A stretch of 64,000 nt of DNA from Phytoseiulus persimilis (GCA_037576195.1 CM075101.1:44826001-44890000); one strand, 5' to 3'; counted from the stretch's first letter, positions 36,501 through 48,719 are shown. Program-made: numbers and translations. Notes: a model not told the origin generated them from the letters alone.

Positions 36501-37947
36501 GATGCTTCACTTTTTAGACCAGACCATGACAGGGAACTGATCTACTCACGGTCGGGCCGCTCCTGCTGGCTGGCATGAGGGTTGACTCTGCTTGAGAGTA
36601 GTTGATCTTAAATTTGTCTAGACGGGCTGGATTCGCTCCGGCCTCCCTCAAGAAACCAAAGGAATGCGACTGAGCTCAGTGGCGGTGCTCGAGCTCAACC
36701 TCCATGCATACCACGGATCACAACGCCAGATTCGCCAGGTTCTGCTCCGCTCGCGGGAACCTTAGAGAAAGCTGGGCGTCAGTTGCAACCCACGACGGTT
36801 AACACGTATACGAGTTGAAAGTTCGGTCCTGGGAGAGACCATGATGGATTGCGGAATGGTTGCGAAGACCTACGGCAACGAACGTCATTTTTCGTCACTG
36901 TGATGAGGATTACTTACTCCAGACTTCGATGTATTCTCGATTCGAGCGAATCCACAATATGTATTTCCAGATGGAACTTTGGATCGCGTAGCGAAATGGC
37001 TGCTGGACCGCTCGTGAAAATACTGTTGCACCTTTCATTTGTTACGGCCTGAGCGAGTCTCACGAGCAGTCGAAAAGATGTTGGGCTGGTGTTCTTCAAC
37101 ATTTTTTTTCGAAAATTGGCTGACGCCCCAGCGGTTTTCGGCGTGTTTCGCCGATACCCTCTAATTCCATCACTATTCCTCTGCCCAATAAATTGGTTTC
37201 TGTTCCGAAGGGTTGAGACTCGTCTGTGTCTCGGCGAGTCACTTCGACTCAGAAGGATCTTCGGGGGCGATCCCGCCAGCTTTAGGGCCCGAAGGCTCGA
37301 GACTATGAAGTGGGGAGTGCCGTGCTCGGATTCCAGAGGGACGTCTCGATGGCTGGACCGCGCGAAGCGTTGCCCAAGACCCCGGACCCAAGGCTTTTAT
37401 GCCCAGTGCGGACAGCCCCCTCCCTCTCGCTACGCTTCTGTAAGGGATCCTTGTGGACCTTGCTTCTGTAATTCTCCAACAGCCGATCGTATCTCAACTG
37501 AGATCCGCGTCCCCGCCATGTCAACCGGGGAAACCTTCGCAGCCCATGATGTCGACGGGTGACATATTTCATACACTACTTGGCTCTCGCTACTTGATTC
37601 AACCGCGTTTCTATTGGATTATTGATCGAAGTTGCTGACAATGTTCCAGAAAAAAAGTGGAGGAAGGTGTCCAACGACAACTTTATACAAACGATTCTAT
37701 GGTCTTGATCGGCAATTGATTGAACGTATTTTATATCCACGACGCCGGAGGGCTGGCTGTGCGGTCAGCACCGATCGAGTGGGTCCGCTTCTCGACGTAC
37801 GTCTGCTGAGTATACTCAGCGCTACTCAATAGTTCACCGGATGACAGAACGGAACGCTGCTTCCATGACAAATCTGGGGGTGCGTAGCGAAGAGCTGACT
37901 CCGAGCGAGAGGACACCTTCATTCACAAAACGGGCCCAAGAGAGCCT
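33547..37947. other. Long stretch without a confident gene
   Basis: Several frames of 90-155 codons on both strands (34166-34570 plus; 34683-35144 minus; 35423-35776 plus) but none with known motifs or matched splice sites. The first part is probably the TMEM120 3' UTR; an ATTAAA lies near 33713. Confidence 0.35.
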
Positions 37948-38917
37948 TCAATGCAAGGAGACCCTAGATGACTTCGGAGTGCTCGGAAGTGACGACTCCC
38001 CGCTCAGATTCACTCCCATTCCCGCAAGGTACGGCCGCAATGGTATGAGGAACCTTAGTAGGAGTTCGGGAAACTGTTGCTGCACCGAGCTTGGATCTGG
38101 GGTGCGATGAACCGTCAACATTTCAAGAACGTAGTCCACCTCACCAACGTCTTGACATAAGCCCTGGAATAATACCCCAATGCTCAAGGTTTGGATCAAA
38201 GGGGCTCATTTGAGCTTCTCGAGGCAATATTGTGATTCCTGTTTCACCAACCTGCAGCAGTTTATGGCATGTTTCACGCATTTCACCATAACTTGGACGC
38301 AGGTTGGTTGGCTCGTCAGCGGCCAGCATTGGCTTCAGCGCATCCAAATCATATTCCAGCTGGACGAGAGCGCAGCGAACGCTGTGGAAAATCGACCGCA
38401 TTTCTGGAATCGAAGGGGGTTTCATCGCGAATTCCCATAATTTCCTGTGAGGGCGGATGTCTGAGACGGATCTCGAGTGAAACAAACCTTGGACTGTCTT
38501 GGAGGCTGACGTGAGATCATCTTGTCGAGCGATTTCGAGTTTCATCCGGAGGTGAATGAGGATTGAGTCATCGTACTCATCTTCTCCCAACAGGGTGTCA
38601 GCGTTGTCCTTTGTCACCTGTGGTGAGCAGATCGCGGACGCGGTTGAAGCTAAAATTCTCCGATGGATCTTGAATTTTCGCTCATTCGCACGAGCTTGAA
38701 CGTGTTCCGTGTCTCAGGGAGAACGCTCGCGCGTGGGAGTACAGTGGTTACAGAGAACAGGCCCGGGGACACCCACCTGAGAATACATGTCATCGTACTC
38801 ATGTAAACTTTTCCAAAGCGGTTTCAGCTGATCCATGAGTACTTGCAAACGGCTCTGCTCGCGATGAGCACAGTGGAGAAATTTCCGGAAGGCGGCATCC
38901 GCTGCCTTCGATTCCAT
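37948..38917 (-). CDS. Unrecognised alpha-helical protein, at least three exons
   Basis: Minus-strand exons 38917-38777, 38617-38252 and 38163-37948 join in phase 0 throughout. They give 240 residues from the ATG. Donors are GTGGGT and GTTGGT; acceptors end in CACCACAG and TATTCCAG. The chain is helical and charged. Recognisable stretches are FRKFLHCAHREQSRLQVLMD, LWKSLHEYDDMYSQ, SIPEMRSIFHSVRCALVQL, MRETCHKLLQ and a C-terminal FPELLLRFLIPLRPYLAG, followed by a Ser-rich tail. There is no signal peptide or membrane segment. The pattern resembles a cytosolic scaffold or tethering-complex subunit, but I cannot name a family. The true N-terminus may lie further upstream in an exon within the 143-codon minus frame at 39388-38957. 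Confidence 0.62.
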
Positions 38918-39863
38918 GAGAGACACTTGTCGATTACGGAGAGGAGCAATCAAACTTCAATCAAGAACTCCACCTTGCGACTTGAGAGTCTTTACTCTCC
39001 GTTTGGAAAGCAAATATAGCTCCGCGCACGACGACCGCGGTTCGCTAGCGCAGAGGAGAGCGACGTTGAGAGAGCAACGAGTTTCCGACCGGTTGGACCG
39101 CTGCTCGAGCTCCACTTCCTCGATGGAAACCGAAATCAATCGGAGGAGACCGGGCTCCTCGCGGGCCGAGCGAGTACCGCATAAGTACCCGGTGAAATGC
39201 TGTGAAGTTCCGTCCGCTAATCCGACGGAACAGGAGGAAAATAGTTTTTGAGCCGGTAGGCCTCCAGTTGTACGGTCATACAAATTTCGTCTGGAATCAC
39301 TGATCGGAATCAACTTGAAATTTGCAGAAGAGCCGCTAAGCAATGCGTTCGGTGAAAGAGTCACTCGTTTTGATGCTGCGGGATTCATCCGCGTATTTCC
39401 TCCGCACGCTCCGCGTTCCGAAGCTTAGGACAGGTGAATTCGTGGAGTAGTTCTGTCATATAGTGATTTTGTTTTCCGAATTCGACCGGGGTTTTTGTTG
39501 TAGGAAATTCTCCCGCAGTCGTTTTACCCAAGAATTCGTCCAGTGAGTGGGGCTGAGAGGTTCCTAAAGAGTTGATCCGTCCAACCATATGGGGATCCTT
39601 CAGTGATCGGATAGGCGGTGATCATCCCCCAAGAAACTCCTCCCGACTCGATTGCCCTCTCAACTCTAGCTCAACTCCCGACGAGCGAGTCCCCTGACGT
39701 TCGTCGGTGCCAATCGTTCCTGCATGCGTATAATCGAGGATGTGACACGGGAGAAAGTTTGTTCTCGTGGAAACCTAACCGAACACGAATCTCCCGAGAC
39801 TCCCGATCGGGAAATTCTCCACTTCTAAAGGACCGAAGACTATTGACTCCTACCTCGTGAGGG
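38918..39863. other. Divergent intergenic region between the unrecognised gene (-) and MTMR9 (+)
   Basis: Less than 1 kb separates the two 5' ends, so they may share a bidirectional promoter. A minus frame at 39388-38957 (143 codons, starting MNPAASKRVTLSPNALLSG) could be a first exon of the minus gene, but no donor joins it in phase to the next exon. Confidence 0.4.
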
Positions 39864-42736
39864 ATGGATCTTACGGACTACATCAAAGTGCCAAAAGTGG
39901 AAAAGGTGTTTCTTTATGAGAACTACCAGGCCCGACTGGAGGGCACTCTTGTCATGTCTTCGTACCACTTCATCTTCTCCGAACAGCCCAAGCAACTTAT
40001 CGACAATCAGACCGGTTCGCCATTGCACCAGCAGCCTGACAATGAGATTGTTGTGAGTCTTCCTCAGGGACAGCTCGAGTTCTAGTTCCTTTCATTGCCG
40101 AATTTTGTTCCTTGATAACCAACTCTGCTCCTCAGATTCTTCACCGAATGGTCGATGTGGTGGAACGCCGTCCCAATTCCACAATGCTCCACCTGAAATG
40201 CAAAGACCTCCGTTGTTTGAAGCTCGATATACCGGGCTTGGACAACTGTGCAGCCATCGCGGACTCACTGAATGCCTTGAAGAAAGTTTCGGCGGAGCCG
40301 GTTCGGAACAGTTATCCGTTCTGCTTCCGTCCGGTTTATAAGAACCACCCGCGAATCCCTATCCGAGATGTACCGTCGATGCCGGCTAGAGGAAAGTGGC
40401 GAATCTCGGAAGTCAACAAGAACTTCGAGTTATGCTCTACATACCCGGAGAGAGCGATCATCCCGAAAGACGCGACCGATCAGGATCTCAGAGGTTCGTC
40501 GCTTCGTGATTGATCATTGGTATCAAGCAAACTAGAGACATCTGCTCGGTAGATCCTGTCTCATCCGGAACGAATTTTTCCTCAGACTCATCGTTTTTCC
40601 GCGAGGGCGGCCGGTTCCCCGTCCTCTGCCATAGTTCGTCCGTCACCGGCGCAGTGCTCCTTCGAAGCGGCCAGCCTCTGGTAGGGCCGACTGGGAGGAG
40701 GTGCCGTGCGGATGAGAATCTACTGAGCTACGTCATTTGCGGAGACAAGAAGGTTTGTTGACTCAAATCTCAGACGTGTTGGTTTTCCCCCCAATGGAGA
40801 ACGTCCTCCATGGCTTCGAGCCAGTCTGAGTCGACTCGATTCATGGAGTCAGCTGCACAATGGTCGGTTGCAGGGACTCATTATGGACTTACGAAGTGTG
40901 AAACAATCGGAAGTAGCTCGAGCCAGAGGAGGGGGGATCGAGCCGGAGACCCACTATACTCTATGGAAGAAAATTAACAAGCCCATCGACATCAGCAGCG
41001 ACTCGTACTCGAAGTTCATCGAAGGTGAGTCTGAAAAACGCCGTCGAACCTTTCGGTCCTTCCCTCGAGAAGGGAACGAATCGAAGTCGCTCAGGAATCG
41101 CACTGTCGCAAAGCTCCTCCTCATTCCCGCGATGCGGTATAAATTCGCTCCTGTACACCCCTCCGATCACTCTCTGACCACGGTTTGCAGCGTGCTGTGA
41201 CGAGGCCATTGCAGTGGATAAATGGCTCTCCAAACTGGAAAGCTCAGGCTGGCTGACGGCTGTCAAAGACGTCATGCAGCACGCATGTGTGACCGCTCAA
41301 TGTCTACATGTCGATGGTGAGTTACACTCAGAGAACCCATCTCGCGACTCATACCTCCGCTCGCAGGAAATCGGTCCGCAAGAAATTCAGAATTGATTTC
41401 CTGAAGATTGAATTCCCTCAGGTGTTTCTGTGCTTCTTCACGGCGCCACCGGCATGAACACAACTCTGGCCGTCTCCTCTCTCACTCAAGTCATATTACA
41501 GCCAAAGTCACGAACAATCCAAGGTGAGGTGAAGCAGTCGATTCTGCCTATTGTGAATTGAGTGGTGGATTCTTCGAGTTGATCAAACTGGGGAATGTAG
41601 TCAATGAGTTTCATAGACGGAGTGGCACTTGAGCGAAGGACGTTCCAGGTTTCCAGGAACTCATAGAACGCGAATGGATCAGTGCAGGACATCCCTTCCA
41701 GTCTAGATACGAATCCGGACCCTTTGCGTCCAAAAGCAGAGATAATCACCCCACATTCATTTTGTTTCTGGATTGCGTGTATCAGGTGAGCAAAGAATAT
41801 CACCGCAACGATAGTCTTGGCGCTTGATGCTTGAATCTCGAAGATTCTCAACCCGAAAGAGCATCGAAGGTCTCTCTCCAACTCCAACCCTAGTCAGGTC
41901 ACACTTGTTTCGCTTCCTCCGTTTTTTGACCAAGCTCTGCGTTCATCTACCCACAGTTGATGTATCAATTTCCATGGTGTTTCGAGTTCAATCAAGAGTT
42001 TCTGCTCATCCTGATCTCCAATATTTACGCCTCGAACTGCGGAACATTCCTGTGCAACTCTCCGAAGTGAGTGTCAAGAGATATATTCGCCATGACGTCA
42101 CTCGGTCAATCTTTACCGAGCCTATCGTGTCTGCTCCCTACACTTGGGTCCGCTCGATGGAGACAGAATCGTTATCAGGGCCTTCGGTGACTGCAGTTGA
42201 GATGAGTTCCGCTCTTCACTTCGCAGGGACCGCGCTCATTATAAAGTGCTAGACGACACTGTGTCTTTGTGGATATACATCGAGAACGAGCATGCCGATT
42301 CAATCCTAAATCCCCTTTACGATGCCCTGGATGACGTCATTTGGCCGTCAGTGGCTCCTCAGAGCATTCAGTTGTGGAACACGTTTTACCTCAAGTGAGT
42401 ACGCTGCAGTCTGAAAGTTACGTAGCTGGGACTCTCTTCCAAAATGAGCGAATTGAGCCAGTGAGCCTCCTCACGTTTCTACCTCGTTCTCGTATCTCTC
42501 TCAGGCGAACCTACGACAGTTCGCAAGAGCGGAAGACTGAAGAAACCATCAGGAAAATAGTTAAAGAGGACCTCGCGGCGACGGAGACTGTGAAAAAGCT
42601 CCGATCGTAAGATTTCCAGAAGAGTCCTATCGAATCGATTCTGTCACAATACTGGTCACGAACTGAAGATTCTGCGGTTTTCAGGGAGCTCAGCCGGCTG
42701 CAAACGATGAAACGGTTACGGGACGTATCGATCTGA
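39864..42736 (+). CDS. MTMR9: Myotubularin-related protein 9 (catalytically dead), eleven exons
   Basis: Exons 39864-40052, 40136-40493, 40586-40752, 40874-41024, 41191-41316, 41422-41523, 41649-41785, 41957-42066, 42227-42394, 42505-42606 and 42685-42736 join in phase to 553 residues; human MTMR9 has 549. Order: PH-GRAM domain (MDLTDYIKVPKVEKVFLYEN), then the phosphatase fold (EGGRFPVL, LRSGQPLVGPTGRRC, ARARGGGIEPETHY, KWLSKLESSGWL), then a C-terminal coiled coil. The active-site loop reads HGATGMNTT (41439-41465) where active myotubularins have HCSDGWDRT. Both the nucleophile Cys and the Arg are gone, as in vertebrate MTMR9. The family member binds and stimulates MTMR6/MTMR8, which remove the 3-phosphate from PI3P and PI(3,5)P2 on endosomes. 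The first exon has a slightly longer GRAM loop than human. Nearly all borders are phase-checked against homology. Confidence 0.97.
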
Positions 42737-43061
42737 CACGAGGCATCATATCGTCTGTCATTCTTCCGATGAGGGAGATGCCCTCATCCTGAAGCCTTTC
42801 AAAATGCATTGACTCAACCGGAGAACAATCTTCGGCCAAGAACAATCTCTTTCACGAATCTTTACATTCGAAACGAGAGAATCTCGGAATCCGAAAGAGA
42901 CAAAAAGGCCCCAGATAAGGCCCCTTCTGTAGTTTTATTTACATTCCAAAGTTTCCTGCAGTGGGAAAGCCTTCACGAGTCGCAGAATCTTCCTCCATTG
43001 TCGCTTCCACTGAATGTTATACTTGCTTCCGAGAGGTTCAACTAATATAAGCACGGAACGG

Positions 43062-43067
43062 AATAAA
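43062..43067 (+). terminator. poly(A) signal of MTMR9
   Basis: AATAAA 326 bases after the MTMR9 stop codon. Confidence 0.65.
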
Positions 43068-43095
43068 AGAAGCATACCATCGGTTTGCTGAAATG

Positions 43096-43101
43096 TTTAT
43101 T
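43096..43101 (-). terminator. poly(A) signal of cyclin C
   Basis: AATAAA on the minus strand, about 465 bases after the cyclin C stop. It faces the MTMR9 signal across 28 bases. Confidence 0.55.
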
Positions 43102-43565
43102 GATCGGCCTTGACTTTTTGTTTACAAATTTACATTTCATGTTGCCGACGATGCGCACTCGGTAATTAACTGCGAAAACCAAAGGCAGAGACACGGAACG
43201 CACCCATTACTTCCCGTTGTCATCTGCAAACCCCCGCCGAAATCTTCCGCAAGTTCCGCAGGTTTACAAATATATGAATGATATGCGGCTGATTTTTACA
43301 AGAGTCTTTTGATGCCGTTCCGGATAACCCGGAGAATGTGTGAGAGAAAATAGTCATTTGGGGTTATCCGAAGATGATTTTACAAGAGCTTGTCAGGAAA
43401 AACAGAACAAAATTGGAGAACAGATCGTCGCCTCAAATTCGAGCCACCCTAATGCGAGCGAGACACTCCCCTGGAGCGATCTCGCGGATCATGCCTGAAT
43501 GAATAATCGGGATAAGATCATCTGCTCGCGAACTCAAAAATGCAGACTTAATATCTCCTCCACAA

Positions 43566-45201
43566 CTAAGGCTGTTGTAAGCCCTGGGGTTGCTGTTGTT
43601 GCTGAACGACCGGCTGCACGGGGGGTTGGCCGTCAGCACCTTGAGACGGTGGCCGTGACGGCTGTGTTTTGGGTTTTGGAACCTTTTGTAAGATCTGAGG
43701 GATCTCTTTCTTCTCATCGAAGTTCTTACACAGTTCGTAAAGGTTGAGAATTATCCGGGTGATTTCGAGAATCTTCTCGAAGTCCACGTTCAGTTCTGCG
43801 AACCAGGTCTTGTAATCTTTCTGTAGGATTACGCATGCAATATGGAGACAAGCGATGGCGATTTGGTGAGGGGGGTACATGAGTGCAACGTCGGTTCGCA
43901 AGCTGTCGTTGGCAACCTGGAAACGGGAGACAGCATTGATTGCGTTTTTGAAGGACAAGCTCCGGGGACGATATTCCCCGTGTTCTGTCGAGTGATCATT
44001 CAGAAGCTTGTATAACTACCTTCCATGCCGTTGAAAGAAGGTCGTTTTCCTGGCCGATGTCCGCCACGTATTGCACTAATGGACGATAAGCGTGATAAAG
44101 AACGAGACAGCAGTCCATAACTTCCAAGAGATAGAACTCACACTCCAGCACATGGTTTATCCTGTGAAGAAAAATGGAGTTCTCATTTGAAATAAGCACA
44201 GGTAGTGAGATTGCAGCGGGGAGATCGAGGGATTGGGCCGATTGCAAGCTTTCCAAGACATGGGTTGGACAGGTGTCATTCATTAGAAAACATCAGAAGA
44301 CCATTTCAATGCCAAATACCTGTAGGGGAACTCCGCAGTATACACATGAGAGTACTTATTCTTCACAACAGCTTGACAAGTTGAGATCAACCTTGAATTT
44401 GATATCACACCGAATTCTTCCACCTGAAATTATAGGGTTTCGTGAGCACGTTGCAAAAGTATTCGGGGGCCACATGTTACTGATCAGACGCCGAGACCCA
44501 CTGTGATGCTCCTTTCTTTCGATCTTCGGGAAGCTAAAATTCTTGCGTTTTTGACAATCATTGTTCTCCGAGCGGTTACCAGAGATCTTCGGGAGGCTAC
44601 GATCTCAATGGAAGTTCCGACAGTCTATCCATCTGAACCTTATACGATACTCTTGGACATACCTTTGAGGCCAGAAAAATGCACGTGGGCGCCAGGAGTA
44701 GGGGGTCGACACATTTGAAGGAGTTCCTCACGTAGAATCTCTTGAAGTATATTGTGGCGGTGGCGATAACCTGTTGTTTCACTTTAAGTTGCTCACCCAG
44801 GGACTGAAAAGCGACAGAGTTTATCTGGATCGTTCGTTTCAACCGAAGTCATTTCAATCGAAGAAAACCAATTCCAGTCATCACGGCCGGAGGAACTGGA
44901 GAGATGGGAGTCTGAATATTGCGTCGGGATAGAGAGACAGACTCTCTCGGATAATCAAAGCAAAACACCATCTATCAACAATCTCATCTCGATCTGCCGC
45001 TTGATCCTTAAAGCCTCCAATGGCGGCAAAAAATGTTCTTTCTGAATAACATACCTGAATGAAATTCGCAAAGAAAATCATCACTTTGTGATACTCTTCT
45101 TCGCTGAGGATCTGAAGGTCCGCATGTCGTTCTCTCAGAAGATCTTGTCGATCAAGTATCCATTGTTGAAACTGCGAAGAACTCCAAAACTTCCCGGCCA
45201 T
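43566..45201 (-). CDS. CycC: Cyclin C, five exons
   Basis: Exons 45201-45055, 44803-44663, 44423-44320, 44161-44020 and 43916-43566 join in phase to 294 residues; human cyclin C has 283. The N-terminus MAGKFWSSSQFQQWILDRQD is nearly the human sequence. The first cyclin box runs through KVKQQVIATATIYFKRFYVR and LLAPTCIFLASKVEEFG. The second carries HVLECEFYLLEVMDCCL, YRPLVQYV and MYPPHQIAIACLHIAC. Cyclin C pairs with CDK8/19 in the Mediator kinase module, which controls RNA polymerase II transcription; it can also move to mitochondria under stress. The C-terminal tail is unusual in being Gln/Pro-rich (VVQQQQQPQGLQQP). The start is fixed by homology. It ends tail to tail with MTMR9. Confidence 0.97.
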
Positions 45202-46342
45202 TATCCTCGGAGATGCGGGAACCGGTTTCTGCCAGCGAGACTGTGAGCTTCAGAATTCAGGACAGTCGGAGTGGAATTTATCTTCTCGACCTGCTTTAGA
45301 GCTTGAAGAAAACTGATTCTATTCTTGAATCCACTCTATGTCTCACAGCTACTTCTAGAGGTTTTCCTTAGCTGCTGAGGACTCCCGCTGGTAGAGCCTG
45401 TAGAAGCATATGGTGGTGGCGGTGCTGGGGAAAGGGCAGGGAGCACTCTGATTGATCAATAGACACAGATCCGGCTCCCGCGGGATCGAGCTCACGCAGA
45501 ATGTGAAGGTTCGGAACGCGTCGCGATGCTCTGTTTCCGTGACATGTGGAAAAATATCGACGTCAGTACACCCTTGGTCCGCTCGCTTGGGTCCTCAGTT
45601 CGCGTCCATTCACAATCGGCCATCATCTTCGGCCATCCGATTCAGCGATCACCCTGATCTTCCTCGCAGCGACCGGTTTCAACATGCAGGAATCAGAACT
45701 CACGAGAGACTCCCGACCGTCCCGCAGAGCGAAATCGCGGAGAGACTGGGAATCAGAATCCGAAGATGCATACCCCCTTCTCCTGGCGGGAATCAGCTGT
45801 GAGGGGAATCAATGCTGATGATCTCTACTGATACGAGACCGGGTATGAGGCGTCGCTCGGCTGCGGATCGAGGAAGAAGATCAGGCTACGTGGTTACAGA
45901 CGCAGTGAGTCACCGAAAGGCGCATTCCGAGTTATTTAGCTCCACCAACCGAAGCAATGTCGGTTGTCGTTCAACTTATTCTAAGAGCTCTTCTCGCGCG
46001 GGAGTGGTATCGCATGTCCAACGGACCGCTCGACCGCTTGACAGAGTGAAAATATTCTGCATGAATCGCAGATGATCTGAGATAGCAAGACGAACGAGAG
46101 AACGACATGTAGCCTGATCAAATACATTCACGATTGGCAGGAGGATTTCATTCTCGTTCGTATCCGTGGGTACTCATGAGGGTCATCCGAACTTGCATGT
46201 TTCAGTTTCAGATCTCTTCATTCATGAATAAAGGTTCATACAAGTCTGGCTTTCTTGAAATATGCCAGGAGTGGATGTTGTTGGCCGTATCGGAGCGTGA
46301 AATACACTTTGACTTCAGGTGTATACACGATCTCCTGTTGTT
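45202..46342. other. Intergenic, 5' side of cyclin C
   Basis: Only short frames. No element recognised. Confidence 0.4.
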
Positions 46343-46720
46343 CTACGTAGAGTCAAAATACTGCTGGAGTATATCGCTGCGTATGATTTTCTTGAGCACG
46401 TTGATGACAGCGTTTTCATGAAGATTCACAATTCGAGGGAGGTCAATGGAGTCTACGCAATGTCTGGCAACGCGTTTAACGAATTTGCCACAGACGGAGT
46501 CAAGAAGGCGTAAATCACGTGCTAGAAAGGGAGCCCAAATCGTGCTACAATACAGAAGTTTGGGGATGACTAAGGCCATGCACAAGTTTGCAAAGCAGTC
46601 TGGATTAGTTAACGTCGGGCTGTCATTCACCCATCTCGGAATCGTACGCGATTCGTCTCCTCCTTCATCGTAATTGATGTTCTCAAGCGGTGGCTCGACC
46701 CACTGCGACAGATGAGACAA
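46343..46720 (-). mobile_element. LINE reverse-transcriptase C-terminal fragment
   Basis: A 125-codon minus frame includes MALVIPKLLYCSTIWAPFL then ARDLRLLDSVCGKFVKRVA. This fits the thumb region after the catalytic core of jockey/CR1/L2-type LINEs, where family copies read roughly L-x-x-x-V-x-P-x-L-x-Y-x-x-x-x-W-x-P and then x-L-E-x-V-Q-R. The catalytic Y/F-x-D-D core is absent, so only the 3' part survives. It is a different family from the LINE at 20.6-21.2 kb. Confidence 0.7.
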
Positions 46721-47376
46721 AGGAGGATGACTCCAACGATCCTTCGTCCAGACTAGTCATGCTGAGCGAATGGATGAGATCATGGATCTGGAGACATGAA
46801 TTTTCCTCAGGAGCGGCCAGAAACTGAATGAGTCGCTCGGATCAGAGAAGCAATCAGACGAGGACCTCGCCCCGAACCAGCAGAGATCATCATCAGCATC
46901 ATCTACCCAGTTCATTGCATGTGCTCGGATTGTCGTTCGCCGACCGCTCGTTACACACTGATATTTTGAAACCGGAGCCGATTGATATTCCCCGCGCTTG
47001 GTCAATAGCAGACCCCATTGCACTGTTCCGAGGAGTACTGAAAGAGATTCGTATCCTCCGCGAAATGGACAGCACAATCAGCTGATGACATTGAATACTA
47101 TCTGATATGTACGGAGACGACTGCTAGCGGTGAACTTGTTCACGTATAGGGTTCGCAAATCAACGGGATGTTTCGGAAAGCTGTGGTGGTCAGTTGAGTA
47201 ACGACTTTGAAAATTTCTGAGGGAAGCCTCTACCTGTAAAGCAGAGATAATGGTGCTACTGATGACGAGGAGTGGACGCTCGTATTTCCATTGGTGGGCA
47301 CTCATCACCTCAGATCAATCTCAAGCATGATGAACTCTTCCAGGAAGGGTTTTTATTCTCGATAAATGGCCGACGC
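46721..47376. other. Intergenic before the NUDT8-like gene
   Basis: No features recognised; frames of under 110 codons on both strands. Confidence 0.4.
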
Positions 47377-48719
47377 ATGAGCACTAACATTTTCACACCT
47401 GCGAACCTCGAGAGAACTCTACGTGAGCTCAACGACCCGCAGATTGTGACAGAAGCCTTTGGAGGGTATGAAGCAGATGGGGATGCCAAGCAGAGCGCCG
47501 TCCTGATACCGCTGTGTCTACATAATGTAAGACGACAGCCAGCCAAATTCCCCGAGTGCATAATTTCAGAGTGGCTCACATTCCATGGAATTATTCCTCC
47601 GCGTAAGTGAGGCTGAACGCTTCGATCGAGACCAGAGAAAATTCTGAAGTTCATTTCCTTCACTGACAGAATGAGCCATCCATACTCTTCAATCTTCGAT
47701 CGAACAAACTGACTCGACATAAAGGATACCCATGCTTCCCTGGTGGCGTGACCGAAGTCACCGATCGAGACATGACCCACACCGCTCTGAGAGAAACTCA
47801 GGAAGAACTTGGCATAAGGCCCAATGACGTGAAGGTAATCAAAAACATTGGATCACCAAGCCTGCCTATGAGGCTCAAATGTTCGCTCTGGTTGTATCGC
47901 TCAGGCCACACGTCGTGACTGGCGGTACTAGAAAACCGACCTTCTCATTCAAGTCTTTCTGTGATTCATCAACTCACACTAAATTTTCGGCAGGAATTCC
48001 CCCACGATGATTCAGGTTTTGTTCAGCTGCAGATGAACTGTTCTCAGAGGCATCCATACGTAGAGCTGGGCATTCGTCTTTCAGGTGATCGGGACGGTCC
48101 CGAGTTTCAAGTTGCCAAAGGATAAGATGGAAATAACTGCGGTCATCGCGGACATCGGCGACATCGACTCACATAAGCTCGACATAAATTATGACGAAGT
48201 TCGTACCAATCTGATCTGTTCGGCGAATCATGAGGATTGAAGAACCCTGAGAAATCCGGTGGAAGAAGTCGCTTATCAAATCGGCGCAGAGTCTGGATAG
48301 CTCTCCCATTCTTGTTCGAGTCGATACAGCTCGTTTCTAAGATTGTCTGACCTTTCGTCAGGTCAGTGTCGTTTTCAGTAGAACCATTGAGCAGCTCTGT
48401 GATCCTCAAAACATCGGCGATACTTCATTCCGTGGATTCCAGAAAAGCGTTATTTACTCAACCCCCGTATTCATAGCAGGTGGGCGCCACTCCGATACTC
48501 AGGAGGAAGTCGTCGAAACTATTACATGGCGTACATATATATCTTCGAGATTCATTGACGGAGATCTCTTCTCTAGGAAACTTCAAGATATGGGGCGTGA
48601 CCGGCATGCTACTCCACTTGTTCTTGGGACGTCTAGTACCTGAATTGTATCGAAAGCCCTTGCGCCCCGTGAACTTCAGGAGGAGCTACGAGCCCAGAAA
48701 CGGAGTTGATGTTAAATGA
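47377..48719 (+). CDS. NUDT8: NUDT8-like Nudix hydrolase (coenzyme A diphosphatase), five exons
   Basis: Exons 47377-47526, 47670-47834, 48085-48198, 48362-48479 and 48577-48719 join in phase to 229 residues; human NUDT8 has 236. Exon 2 has the CoA-hydrolase signature LFNLRSNKLTRHKGYPCFPGG and then the Nudix box ending TALRETQEELGI, with the RExxEE metal-binding glutamates intact. Later exons keep TVPSFKLP, an aligned STPVFIAG strand and KIWGVTGMLLHLFL near the end. NUDT8 and NUDT7 split CoA and acyl-CoA to phosphopantetheine plus 3',5'-ADP; NUDT8 acts in mitochondria. The donor after exon 3 is GTTCGT, weak but the one that restores homology. The start could be an upstream in-frame ATG (from 47272), so an N-terminal targeting sequence is not settled. 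The gene could also be named NUDT7-like. Confidence 0.92.

Noticed and set aside
38112-38145. A 48-base intron inside the last exon of the minus-strand gene at 38 kb
   Set aside because: It has GTGAGG and CCCCAG borders, but the sequence reads straight through in the same frame, so an intron is not needed.
46134-46421. 95-codon plus frame
   Set aside because: Shadow of the LINE fragment on the opposite strand.
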